Below are positions 17,830-26,429 of a DNA stretch of 64,000 bases, in pieces (within the stretch, counting starts at the first letter, position 1; each line of letters starts with the position of its first letter). Where the stretch lies: assembly GCF_015710975.1 (NCBI RefSeq), contig NZ_CP049783.1, forward strand, positions 4,817,501-4,881,500. Reading direction: 5' to 3'. The position numbers and the translations under genes were made by a program. The notes beneath the pieces are model-generated. The model saw only the letters and a program-made list of their open reading frames with translations, did no database searches and had not been told where the DNA came from. The stretch comes from Paenibacillus polymyxa (GTDB lineage: Bacteria; Bacillota; Bacilli; Paenibacillales; Paenibacillaceae).

Positions 17830-19365
17830 CTAGTTCACATCCAAGTCCTGGGTCAGCAGATAGTATTCACTTTGGCTGGTTACCCAGTTATGTACGTAAT
17901 TACGATAGGCCACTACGTTGTTTGGATGAACTAGAAAGGATTGCAGATTTTCTTGGTCAATCAGCGTGACAGCCTTCAGCGCCAGCTTGTTGCGCTGCTC
18001 CTCATTCACAGTTGTGTTCAGTTGTGTAATCATACGCTCGAGTTCTGGTATATGCACACGACCGTAATTCAATGCTCCCTCCGGCATATAGGCCGCATTC
18101 AGGAAGTAGCTTGCATCGCCGCGCGGGGCTGTAATGTTACTGTAAGTCGCCAAATCCCAATCCTGATGAGCGGCCAGATATTCATCAATATTATCAACCT
18201 GACGGATATCAATCGTAATGCCAAGCTCCTTAGCGTTAGCCTGAATTAGCTGTGAAATGAGTGGAAGCTCTGCTCTCGACTGGTAGGTTAACAATGTAAA
18301 ATGAAGGGGGGAGCCATCAGGATTCGTAATTTTGCCGTTCTGCACTGTATATCCAGCCTCTTTGAAGCCTTCTCGCGCCGCATTCAAATCAAACTTTTTC
18401 GTAATATATTCCGGTGAAAAAGGAAAATCCGGCAAGAACGGACCTTGCGCAGGGGTTCCCTGACCAGACATGATACCGCTCGCAATCTCATCTCGGTTGA
18501 TCAGATGATCAAATGCTTTGCGCACAGCTGTTTTTTTTAGATCATGATTGTTCATATTGTAAATAAGTTGGTGCGTCCGTAGGCTGGGAAGAGAGTCAAT
18601 CTTAACGGTAGAATCAGCTTTCAAGAGCTCCAGACTTTCAATAGGCGGACGATACACAATATCGGCTGTTTTAGCTTGAAAAGCAAGCTGACGTGCATTG
18701 GCGTCTTCGTTAAACATGAACTTGGCATGTTTCAACTTTACTTCACCGTTCCAATAGTGCTCGTTGCGCTCCAGATTCAGTTCACTTCCGGCACGGAAAC
18801 TGGCAACCTGGAACGGCCCCGTTCCCGATGGGAAGTCACCTGTGGCTGTGGTGTCCATAATTGCGGTATTCGGATGAACCAGCTCAGATACAAATTCCGG
18901 GAAGGGCTTGTCCGTCGTAATGCTCAAGGTCTTCCCTTCTGCATGAATATCACGGATATGTAGTGCATTTTTGACCGATGGATTGAGCTTTAGCGCTCTT
19001 TCCAGAGAGGCTTTGACAGCTGCGGCATCTACGGCTTTACCGCTATGGAATTTCACGCCTGGTCGGATGCTAAAGGTCCAGTGTCGCCCGTCCTTACTAT
19101 CCCATTTCTCTGCAAGCCAAGCTTCCAGCTTGAGATCCTTATTCACTTTGATCAGTGTTTCATTTACTCCAGCACGAACGGCTGTGTAATTAATATCTGT
19201 ATGAGGATCAATAGAAGGGCTTTGCACGTTGAACAATAAGGTGACACTCTTATCTTGTGGTGCCGTAGAGGATGTGGATGTAGTGGATGGAGATGAAGCA
19301 CAGGCTGTCATCATCACCGCCATTACCGCAGGGATACATAGTTTGAAATATGAACGTTTAAACAA
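17830..19365 (-). CDS. Solute-binding lipoprotein of a nickel/metallophore-type ABC importer
   Basis: 511 residues, SBP_bac_5 family. A lipoprotein signal is clear: a basic start, a hydrophobic core and the lipobox MTAC (Cys about residue 22), then a Ser/Thr linker. SPSIDPHTDINYTAVRAGV, NYTLIK-type blocks and GRHWTFSIRPGVKFHSGK are typical of NikA/CntA/Opp binding proteins. The layout (binding protein, two permeases, two ATPases) is that of Nik/Cnt systems. Ligand choice between Ni2+, a metal-opine complex or peptide cannot be settled here; no cntKLM-type opine synthesis genes lie in the window. It is the first gene of the six-gene operon. Confidence 0.86.
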   Translation of the reverse strand: MFKRSYFKLCIPAVMAVMMTACASSPSTTSTSSTAPQDKSVTLLFNVQSPSIDPHTDINYTAVRAGVNETLIKVNKDLKLEAWLAEKWDSKDGRHWTFSIRPGVKFHSGKAVDAAAVKASLERALKLNPSVKNALHIRDIHAEGKTLSITTDKPFPEFVSELVHPNTAIMDTTATGDFPSGTGPFQVASFRAGSELNLERNEHYWNGEVKLKHAKFMFNEDANARQLAFQAKTADIVYRPPIESLELLKADSTVKIDSLPSLRTHQLIYNMNNHDLKKTAVRKAFDHLINRDEIASGIMSGQGTPAQGPFLPDFPFSPEYITKKFDLNAAREGFKEAGYTVQNGKITNPDGSPLHFTLLTYQSRAELPLISQLIQANAKELGITIDIRQVDNIDEYLAAHQDWDLATYSNITAPRGDASYFLNAAYMPEGALNYGRVHIPELERMITQLNTTVNEEQRNKLALKAVTLIDQENLQSFLVHPNNVVAYRNYVHNWVTSQSEYYLLTQDLDVN

Positions 19366-19481
19366 CAGGGAGTCCTCCTTAATAGTAATCGTAATTTTTA
19401 CGCTTTACTCCGTGAGTCATATCGTAACCAAATGAGGAGGATTTGTAAATATGTAATTATATGAATACCTATCTAGATTCG

Positions 19482-19526
19482 TAAAAAAAGGCTGCTTAAC
19501 CATAAATGAGATGGTTAGCAGCCTTT
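19482..19526 (-). terminator. Terminator for the MFS exporter gene
   Basis: On the minus strand the stem GGCTGCTAACCAT / ATGGTTAAGCAGCC (one bulge) is followed by TTTTTTT. It lies just past the MFS stop and upstream of the importer operon. Confidence 0.8.
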
Positions 19527-19569
19527 AAATTTATTCAGGTATTATATTTGGAATAAAAATAATGGTTAA

Positions 19570-21042
19570 TTAGTGCATGGGTGCTTTAGCAGTGCCATGT
19601 TCAACATGAACTCTGCGAATGAAAAACGCAAGGATCAGACCGATCACGCTGATGACCATTGCAAAGAAAAATGAATTCTGAGATCCGATTACCATGGCAT
19701 TAGCCATTTCATTTACGGATTGAGGCATGCTGGATTGGCTCAAATAGCTGTCCATGCCTTTGGAGAGAATACTTACCGCTACGGCAGTACCGATTGCACC
19801 AGCGACTTGCTGGAGCGTACTCATAATAGCCGTTCCGTCTGGGTATAGATCCATAGGGAGCTGGTTTAGACCGTTAGTTTGGGCTGGCATCATAATCATA
19901 GAAATGCCGATCATCAAGCAGCTATGCAGCACAATAATGAGTACGAGCGTGGATGTCGTTGTAATGCCTGACAGGAAAAACAACACAGCAGCCACGATTA
20001 CAAGTCCTGGAATCACAAGCCATTTGGGACCGAATTTATCGAATAAGGAGCCCATAATAGGCGACAAGAGACCGTTGATAATCCCACCGGGCAGAAGCAC
20101 CAAACCTGCTGTTAAAGCGGACAAGGCCAGCCCTTTTTGCAAGAACAGTGGAAGAATCAGCATCGTAGAAAGGATCGTCATCATACATAAGAACACCATG
20201 ATAACGCCGATCACAAACATTGGAAATTTAAATACACGCAAATTCAGCATAGGTGCCTTCATTTTCAACTGTCGTACAGAGAACAAAATCAACGATACCA
20301 CACCGACAATCACAGGAAGCAAAACAACCAAGCTGGTCCAGCCTTCGCCACCTTCTCCGGATTTACTGAAACCAAACACGACACCGCCGAAACCAATGGA
20401 AGATAGGATAATAGATAAAAGATCAATCTTGGGCTTGGTCGGTTCTGAGACATTCTGCATAAACAAAATACCGCAGATCAGCGAGAGTACCAGGAACGGA
20501 AGAGAGATCCAGAAGATCCAGTGCCAAGATAAATTTTGTAGCACCAGCCCTGCAATAGTAGGCCCTACCGCAGGTGCAAACATAATAACCAATCCGATAA
20601 TTCCCATAGCCGCGCCTCTTTTTTCAGCAGGGAAGATAATTAAGATGGTGTTAAACATTAACGGCAATAACAGTGCTGTACCAATGGCCTGCAAAATGCG
20701 TGCGATCAATAACACTGAAAAGGTAGGGGCAAGCGCCGCAACGAGACAACCAGCTATTGAGAACAGCAACGATGCCACAAACAGCTGTCTTGTAGTAAAG
20801 GTTTGAAGCAGCAATCCCGATACAGGCACCAAAATACCGAGTGTCAGCAGATAAGCGGTAGTCAGCCATTGGGCTGTTGCTGTTGTAATATGCAAAATCT
20901 GCATCAAATCATTCAACGCAATGTTAAGTGCCGTTTCACTGAACATTCCAATAAAGCCACTAAGGAGCAGGGCAATCATAATAGGTAGCACCTTGAACGT
21001 CTTGGGTTCAGAGGGTGAACTTGTTTGACTCATTGTACTCAT
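19570..21042 (-). CDS. MFS drug exporter, DHA2 family (LmrB/EmrB-like)
   Basis: About 490 residues with 14 predicted helices, the DHA2 hallmark. Motif regions include TAYLLTLGILVPVSG (helix 2) and ARILQAIGTALLLPLMFN (helix 4, proton-antiport motif C neighbourhood: GPTIAGLVL). It would expel lincosamide-like or other hydrophobic drugs with proton antiport. The ATG at 21042 is chosen because GGAGG precedes it and the 29 residues upstream do not look coding. It is divergent from a TetR gene with a dyad between them, the arrangement of LmrA/LmrB in Bacillus, though there the genes are co-directional. Confidence 0.88.
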   Translation of the reverse strand: MSTMSQTSSPSEPKTFKVLPIMIALLLSGFIGMFSETALNIALNDLMQILHITTATAQWLTTAYLLTLGILVPVSGLLLQTFTTRQLFVASLLFSIAGCLVAALAPTFSVLLIARILQAIGTALLLPLMFNTILIIFPAEKRGAAMGIIGLVIMFAPAVGPTIAGLVLQNLSWHWIFWISLPFLVLSLICGILFMQNVSEPTKPKIDLLSIILSSIGFGGVVFGFSKSGEGGEGWTSLVVLLPVIVGVVSLILFSVRQLKMKAPMLNLRVFKFPMFVIGVIMVFLCMMTILSTMLILPLFLQKGLALSALTAGLVLLPGGIINGLLSPIMGSLFDKFGPKWLVIPGLVIVAAVLFFLSGITTTSTLVLIIVLHSCLMIGISMIMMPAQTNGLNQLPMDLYPDGTAIMSTLQQVAGAIGTAVAVSILSKGMDSYLSQSSMPQSVNEMANAMVIGSQNSFFFAMVISVIGLILAFFIRRVHVEHGTAKAPMH

Positions 21043-21082
21043 GTTGTTTTTGTTCCTCCAATAAATTAATGGGTATTGAATT

Positions 21083-21100
21083 ATAACGATCGGTCTATAT
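21083..21100. promoter_or_regulatory. Candidate TetR (LmrA/YxaF-type) operator
   Basis: ATAACGATCGGTCTATAT lies between the divergent MFS and TetR genes. Read on the other strand it contains ATAGACCGATCG, resembling the ATAGACC-type box bound by Bacillus LmrA/YxaF. The core CGATCG is palindromic. Confidence 0.5.
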
Positions 21101-21169
21101 ATAATAAACATGCTATTATTTTTTGTCAAAGTAAAAGTTTCAAATATTATATAATGAAGGATGCTGTAT

Positions 21170-21739
21170 ATGACTGCTAAACCCGAATCATATGAGAATA
21201 TCGTACAAACGGCGTCGAGACTCTTTTTTCACCAGGGGTATCATGCGACCGGACTGAATCAGATTCTTGCCGAGAGTGGATCGCCGAAGGGATCACTTTA
21301 TTATTATTTTCCACATGGTAAAGAAGAGTTGGCTTTGGAGTGCATAAGAAGAGGGAATGAGTTTATTAAGCAAAAATTAAAACAGGCACTGAGCGGAAAC
21401 GAAAATCCTGTAGTAGCCATTCAGGATTTTATTCGTCATACAGCTGAGGAGGCAGACCGTCTCGGCTTTGACAGCTTCATGCCGATTGGCTTCTGGGCTG
21501 CTGCGGAAACTTCCTGTATCAGCGAATCGCTACGTCATGCTTGTGTGAATACGTTTACAGATTGGCAGCGCATTTATATGGAGCGTCTTCAGGAATCGGG
21601 CTTGGATGAGGAAAAGGCACACAGCCTGGCGGTACTGATCATTTCAATGCTCGAAGGTGCATTAATTTTGGCCGTTACGCAACAGAGCAGTGCTCCAATT
21701 TATAACATCGTGGATTACATTCCACAATTGGTCAAATGA
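21170..21739 (+). CDS. TetR-family repressor (LmrA/YxaF-like)
   Basis: About 189 residues. The N-terminal TetR helix-turn-helix is typical: TASRLFFHQGYHATGLNQIL, then SGSPKGSLYYYFPHGKEELA (about residues 10-55). The C-terminal ligand domain resembles TetR_C of the LmrA/YxaF group. The ATG at 21170 is preferred to 21161 because GAAGG lies at 21156-21160, too close to the first ATG. It probably represses itself and the divergent MFS exporter through the dyad between them. Confidence 0.85.
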   Translation: MTAKPESYENIVQTASRLFFHQGYHATGLNQILAESGSPKGSLYYYFPHGKEELALECIRRGNEFIKQKLKQALSGNENPVVAIQDFIRHTAEEADRLGFDSFMPIGFWAAAETSCISESLRHACVNTFTDWQRIYMERLQESGLDEEKAHSLAVLIISMLEGALILAVTQQSSAPIYNIVDYIPQLVK

Positions 21740-21928
21740 CTTAGCTGGTCGGTTTTCAAGCGCCCCTAATGAGCTCCAACAAGCGACTTTAGAGAGTCGA
21801 TGTTTTCATTTTTGAGAACTCGGCTTTTTGGTGCATCCTGGGATGTAATTTTACTCACATTACCAGCACCAAATGATGAAAAGTATGGTAAAATGGAATG
21901 AATTTGATTTTGCGCGAAAGGAAGAGTG

Positions 21929-22186
21929 ATGCAAGTGGCAAAAGCGAAGGTACCCAAACGGCCTACTCGGGATGAATTTGTACTGGAGGAAATCGGGAAT
22001 CAGCTTGTAGAAGCACAACAAGAGCAATCCGAAGTTGTATTGACTGTATGGGGACGCGAAGAAGCAACCCGCGGACAAATCGTTAAAATGGACCCGAGAA
22101 CAGGCAAGGTTCATGTAGAGAGTAATGGAGAAACGGATAAAGTTCCTTTTATGGATATCATGAGTGTAAATTACCCGAGAGATTAG
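21929..22186 (+). CDS. YolD-like small protein
   Basis: 85 residues. The central region VVLTVWGREEATRGQIVKMD and the end VPFMDIMSVNY follow the YolD-like domain pattern (a short beta barrel found near Y-family polymerase genes and SOS regions in Bacillus). No polymerase gene is next to it here. The ATG at 21929 has AAAGGA six bases upstream; a GTG at 21926 is possible. The molecular role of the family is unknown. A small membrane-protein gene follows 37 bp later. Confidence 0.72.
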   Translation: MQVAKAKVPKRPTRDEFVLEEIGNQLVEAQQEQSEVVLTVWGREEATRGQIVKMDPRTGKVHVESNGETDKVPFMDIMSVNYPRD

Positions 22187-22223
22187 TTGTGATTACATAA
22201 ATATAACAGAAAGGGATGAAAGA

Positions 22224-22430
22224 ATGTCAAAGTTAGGCGTCTCCCTTACAATCGGTATTTTTATGATCATCTTTTCAATGATTTTCGGTTTTAAAGTATA
22301 TATAGTTGTTTCTGCTGCTATGTTCGGACTTTTTGCTTATCTAGCTATAGCAGGATATCTCAAACGTAATAACCAGGATGATCCGTCAAATGATGGCTAT
22401 TATGAATTTTTGGAAAATGCCAGGAACTAA
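22224..22430 (+). CDS. Small membrane protein, unknown function
   Basis: 68 residues with two hydrophobic helices (about 5-24 and 27-48) and a charged tail (KRNNQDDPSND). AAAGGGATGAAAG precedes the ATG. A terminator follows. I do not recognise a family. It may be co-transcribed with the YolD-like gene upstream. Confidence 0.6.
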   Translation: MSKLGVSLTIGIFMIIFSMIFGFKVYIVVSAAMFGLFAYLAIAGYLKRNNQDDPSNDGYYEFLENARN

Positions 22431-22448
22431 TAATTATTATTCATGAAT

Positions 22449-22489
22449 AAAAAAACAACCGAGTGGTTTACAGCCATCGGTTGTTTTTT
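22449..22489 (+). terminator. Terminator after the small membrane protein
   Basis: The stem CAACCGA / TCGGTTG, preceded by AAAAAA and followed by TTTTTT, could act on both strands. Confidence 0.8.
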
Positions 22490-22555
22490 ATATTCTGCTA
22501 TATAAGTGGTAAAGAGAACACCGCATGGCTGCGTTGACCTAGGCCTGGTATAGGT

Positions 22556-22885
22556 TTATGTAGCTTTGATCGGGCTGGCATGATTAGTGCGGGCTGCGGC
22601 TTTCTTAAGCACCTTACGATCGAAAATGAAGGGGCCGAACGGCAACAGCGAGGCAATCAAGGCTGCAAGCCCTTGCAGCAGCGTAATTTTACGCAATATC
22701 AACATGACTAACGTGGCAACCACATAAGCCACAAACAGTACCCCATGGATCATTCCCACCCAGCTTACCATTTGCGGCATTCCAGCTGCGTATTTAAGTG
22801 GCATGGCAATACATACAAGCAGCAAATAAGAAATCGCTTCAATATTACCAATGGCACCAAACGTTTTAAAAGCATTTTTGAACAT
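22556..22885 (-). CDS. DUF3817-family membrane protein (YdzA-like)
   Basis: 109 residues and three hydrophobic helices. The pattern GNIEAISYLLLVCIAMPLKY near the start, WVGMIHGVLFVAYV and LLPFGPFIFDRKVL near the end is that of DUF3817 integral membrane proteins. Function is unknown. The start ATG follows AAAAAGGAGG. It is monocistronic and divergent from the large secreted protein gene. Confidence 0.8.
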   Translation of the reverse strand: MFKNAFKTFGAIGNIEAISYLLLVCIAMPLKYAAGMPQMVSWVGMIHGVLFVAYVVATLVMLILRKITLLQGLAALIASLLPFGPFIFDRKVLKKAAARTNHASPIKAT

Positions 22886-23215
22886 AATAGACCTCCTTTT
22901 TCTGTTACTTAAAATTTAATATATCCTATAATGCAATGTTATTAAACGGTAGAAAGTTACGATATATCGAAAATTTACAGCTAACTCTTAATATTTACTT
23001 TGATACTCGGGTCACAACGTCCGGGTTGTTTAGATTAACGTAAGAAAAAAATGAGGTCTAAACATTTGGTATGGAAATTCCGATAACAGTTAAATGAACG
23101 TCTGTACGTTATGGTATATATTTTAAAAGCTGGATTGCAGCAGAAGGGTTTGTGCGTTTACTTATTCGTTTTGACAAATAAAATTTCCATACTGGTATCA
23201 AGGAGAGCATAGCAT
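22886..23215. other. Intergenic region before the FN3 secreted protein
   Basis: About 330 bp with no ORF. It holds a palindrome CGATATATCG at 22960-22969 and an ACGT-N4-ACGT pair near 23098-23110. No clear promoter consensus or riboswitch is visible. It presumably contains the divergent promoters for the DUF3817 and FN3 genes. Confidence 0.4.
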
Positions 23216-25255
23216 ATGAATAAAAAACGTCTGCGTCAATGGATGGCTCCGTTCGCAACGGCCACACTGATTTTGAATACGGGATATGGCATTTTGGGAC
23301 CCGATGCAGTGGCTAGCGCGTTGCCGACTGAAAGGCATAACTCAAATCTGACAGGTTTGAATAGTGCACAATCACATACCAAATTAGCGACTCTTCAAGG
23401 ACGCCATATACCGATCACTTCTGGCGCGAAATTGACTTCGTTAACTGGTCAGAAGACCACTCTTAACCAAATGATAAAAGTAATGTCGAGCCAGCTGGTT
23501 ACTTCGAATATTGCGCCAGCAGATGTAAGCAGTCTTACTGCGGTTCCTACAGAAACAACAAAAGTAAATTTGTCTTGGATCAATCCGTCGGACATCAATT
23601 TTGACCATGTAAAAGTGGTTAATGTCACTAACGATGTATATGTAGATAACATTCGAAGTAACTCTTATATGATGAGCGGTTTACAGCCGAACACGACATA
23701 TACCTTTCGCGTGAAAACGGTGAATAAGAGTGGAAATGAATCTCTCGGTACAACAATTCAGGCTAAAACAGCTTCCGTTGATGGTCCTGTAGATAAGACA
23801 CCCCCAGGAGAAGTAAGCGGGCTGACAGCGACGAATGTAGGTTATAATGGATTTACCATCAATTACATATTGCCTAAGGATACTGACTTAAGCCAAGCGA
23901 TTATCTATTTAAATGGTACAGAAATTCAGAGAACCACAGGCACGTCTTACACGTTTAATGTCTTGAATGCTGCTACAGCCTACAATGTAACGGTCAAAAC
24001 GATAGACAAATCCGGAAACTTATCTCAGGGAGTTAGTATTCCCGTTACAACGTCTTCAGTCTCTACCGATATTGTGCCCGAAGTGACAGGTGCTTCAGTG
24101 ACATCAGTTAATAACTATAGCGTTACTGTTTCCTGGACAAGACCTAGCGGAATTAGTACAGTCAGCCTGTATAAGGATGGCCAGCTGGTAACGGATTCAA
24201 CAGGATCATCCTATACATTTAACAATCTTTCGGCAAGCCAGACATACACATTCACGATAAAATCCAAGCGAAGCACAGGTGCGTTGTCTTCCGGTGTGAA
24301 ACTGACTGCCACAACGGACAGTACGTCCTCCAATTCGTCAGAAGTGTCCAATCTTGAAGTCGATAGCAAAAGCGACACCTGGATCAAAATCACCTATGAC
24401 ATGCCGAGCAGAGCAGAGAAGGTGAAAATATATGTTGATGGCGATTATAAGGGAACTACAAGCTCAGAATCCTATAAAATTACGGATTTACGAGAGGGAC
24501 GCTGGTATGAGATTAAGGTCATAACCGTAAATAGTAGTGGTAGGGAATCTAGTGGTGTAAAGATATCCGAACGCACGAATTCGGATGGTTACTACTCTTC
24601 GTCCTCTAGTTCATCGAACTATGAGAAAGCGAGAGATTTAATGCGGATTGCGGAGAACAGTCTAAATGCGTCCGACTGGCGTTCTGCCAGAGATGCGATT
24701 AGTGATCTGCCAACCGGTACACGTAAAAGCGATCTGCTGGATCGATTGGAGGCTATTCGCAATAGAGCATTAGGCACCGGCAGTTCATCGTCCGGGACAA
24801 GCTCTACTACCACCACTTCCGGTACTACGACGAATTACACGAACAGTGCGGTTGCTTCCTATTCAACGTCGTTCACCCTAACACCAGGAGCTAAAACAGC
24901 TTATGTGGATGGTCGGGCTACAACGATAGCTCAGGCGCCGAAAATCATAAATGGCGTAACGATGGTCCCGTTACGATTTATCAGTGAACGGGTGGGTTAC
25001 GATGTAAATTATGAAAAAGGCACCAAAAAGATCATTCTGAATCGTCCTACAGACGGCAAACAAATAGTACTTCAAGTCAAGAATTCCACACTTGCTGTAT
25101 ATGAGTTAAACAACTCCCGAAATTATTCGACGAGCATCACTGCTCCAGTTATTGTTAACGGCTACACGCTGGTTCCATTACGAGTCATCAGCGAGCTTTC
25201 GGGTTATCAGGTAAACTATAATACTGCATCCAAACAAATTACGATTACCAAATAA
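23216..25255 (+). CDS. Secreted multi-domain protein: four FN3 repeats and copper-amine-oxidase-like stalk domain
   Basis: 679 residues. A signal peptide ends near residue 36 (AVASA). Four fibronectin type III repeats follow at about 100-186, 198-286, 291-373 and 378-463, with regular SLT..., WTRPSG and GLQPNTTYTF blocks. A Ser-rich linker (about 463-472), a short helical segment and a Ser/Thr linker (about 520-545) lead to a Cu_amine_oxidN1 domain at 550-679 with paired MVPLRFISERVGYDVNY and LVPLRVISELSGYQVNY repeats. No catalytic domain is seen. It is probably a cell-surface or matrix scaffold protein. AAGGAGAG precedes the ATG; a strong terminator follows. Confidence 0.85.
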   Translation: MNKKRLRQWMAPFATATLILNTGYGILGPDAVASALPTERHNSNLTGLNSAQSHTKLATLQGRHIPITSGAKLTSLTGQKTTLNQMIKVMSSQLVTSNIAPADVSSLTAVPTETTKVNLSWINPSDINFDHVKVVNVTNDVYVDNIRSNSYMMSGLQPNTTYTFRVKTVNKSGNESLGTTIQAKTASVDGPVDKTPPGEVSGLTATNVGYNGFTINYILPKDTDLSQAIIYLNGTEIQRTTGTSYTFNVLNAATAYNVTVKTIDKSGNLSQGVSIPVTTSSVSTDIVPEVTGASVTSVNNYSVTVSWTRPSGISTVSLYKDGQLVTDSTGSSYTFNNLSASQTYTFTIKSKRSTGALSSGVKLTATTDSTSSNSSEVSNLEVDSKSDTWIKITYDMPSRAEKVKIYVDGDYKGTTSSESYKITDLREGRWYEIKVITVNSSGRESSGVKISERTNSDGYYSSSSSSSNYEKARDLMRIAENSLNASDWRSARDAISDLPTGTRKSDLLDRLEAIRNRALGTGSSSSGTSSTTTTSGTTTNYTNSAVASYSTSFTLTPGAKTAYVDGRATTIAQAPKIINGVTMVPLRFISERVGYDVNYEKGTKKIILNRPTDGKQIVLQVKNSTLAVYELNNSRNYSTSITAPVIVNGYTLVPLRVISELSGYQVNYNTASKQITITK

Positions 25256-25269
25256 ATACTTCTGAAAAA

Positions 25270-25304
25270 AGAGTTCTAAAGTAAAAACTTTAGAACTCTT
25301 TTTG
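25270..25304. terminator. Terminator between FN3 protein and AraC genes
   Basis: A perfect 13-bp stem AGAGTTCTAAAGT / ACTTTAGAACTCT with a four-base loop is followed by TTTTTG, with AAAAA on the other side. Confidence 0.88.
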
Positions 25305-25365
25305 TTAGGAAATGTATATGAACATGCGAAAAAGGGAGCTTTTAGACGCCCATAAGATCTACGCA

Positions 25366-26247
25366 TTACTGAATATTCGAACAGGCATGAAAGCGAAATT
25401 CATGAGGGGTTAATCCACATCGTTCCTTGAAGATTCGATAGAAATATTTCATATCATGAATACCGACTTCAAGTGCGATCGTTTGAACGCTCCAATGAGT
25501 ATCTAATAGTAAGCTACAACTCTCGTGAATACGAATATCCTGCAGCATTTTGGTGTAGGTCATTCCGCTGGCTTGTTTAAATTTGCGTTGAAATTGCCGT
25601 GAGCTAATTAAGAATTGTTTGCAAATTTGGTCAACGGACAACGGATTTTTATAATTTCTGGTTATATCATCAATCGCATATTGAATGGGATCGGTTATGA
25701 TTGGCCTGGAAACATGAGCTATTTGTTGCATGGCATGGCTGATATGTTCTAATAAATCGATTAAGTATAAATAAAGTTTATATCTAAATCCGGTGGATTT
25801 ACATTTTTGCTCCATTTCAATAGTGTACATAATTTTAGCAAATTCTTTTGCATTTTCTCGAACTTGAATATAGTCAGTACATTCCCGAAAAAGAAGGGCC
25901 AAACGATAGAAATCCTCTTGAATTTGGCTATCAGCAGGCTCTCCGGGCAATGTTAGTATTTGCTTGTCAAAAAGACAGTTCATAACCTCAAGCGGTGTAT
26001 GATCTGTTGTATTACTCTGAACAAAGAGATGTTCTTTTCCATAAGGGATAAAAATAATATCTCCCTTGGAGACGGGCAACGTTTGTGTAGAAAATTTTAG
26101 TGTGCCGTTACCTTCCTTGATATAAGATATTTCGTAAAAATCATGAGCGTGTTTTTGAATATTTCCCTCTATTTGAATAGGACAAAGAGAAATTGGAGTC
26201 CCATTTGTGAAATTATGGTCTAGATAATATGCCTCTTCGCTAACCAA
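25366..26247 (-). CDS. AraC-family regulator with N-terminal cupin
   Basis: 293 residues from a TTG at 26247, chosen because AAAGGAGGGG sits just before it; the ATG at 26283 has no binding site. Residues 20-100 form an AraC-type cupin (KHAHDFYEISYIKEGNG, IIFIPYGKEH). The C-terminal 100 residues carry two helix-turn-helix motifs (SVDQICKQFLISSRQFQRKFK and SVQTIALEVGIHDMKYFYRIFK). It is divergent from the quercetinase-MFS pair and is the natural candidate activator. The inducer is unknown; a flavonoid would fit. Confidence 0.88.
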   Translation of the reverse strand: MVSEEAYYLDHNFTNGTPISLCPIQIEGNIQKHAHDFYEISYIKEGNGTLKFSTQTLPVSKGDIIFIPYGKEHLFVQSNTTDHTPLEVMNCLFDKQILTLPGEPADSQIQEDFYRLALLFRECTDYIQVRENAKEFAKIMYTIEMEQKCKSTGFRYKLYLYLIDLLEHISHAMQQIAHVSRPIITDPIQYAIDDITRNYKNPLSVDQICKQFLISSRQFQRKFKQASGMTYTKMLQDIRIHESCSLLLDTHWSVQTIALEVGIHDMKYFYRIFKERCGLTPHEFRFHACSNIQ

Positions 26248-26429
26248 TGCGATCCCCTCCTTTGTTGGTAGAAAGCACACCATTTTTTAGTCATAAATTT
26301 TATTATATCAATTTTTAAGATGTATTCAATTGATACAGGTCGTAATTGCCCATAAGCTGTCGCTCATGACCATTTAAGTGAAAAATCGAAACTATTAAAA
26401 TTTTAAATATAAATACAAAGGAGGATAAC

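Noticed and set aside
19754..20806. 350-residue plus-strand open frame
   Set aside because: It lies fully antisense to the 14-helix MFS exporter, has no ribosome-binding site and reads as low-complexity I/T/P-rich sequence; it is a shadow frame.
23216..25255. Copper amine oxidase enzyme
   Set aside because: Only the N-terminal stalk-type domain is present; there is no catalytic amine oxidase domain or topaquinone motif.
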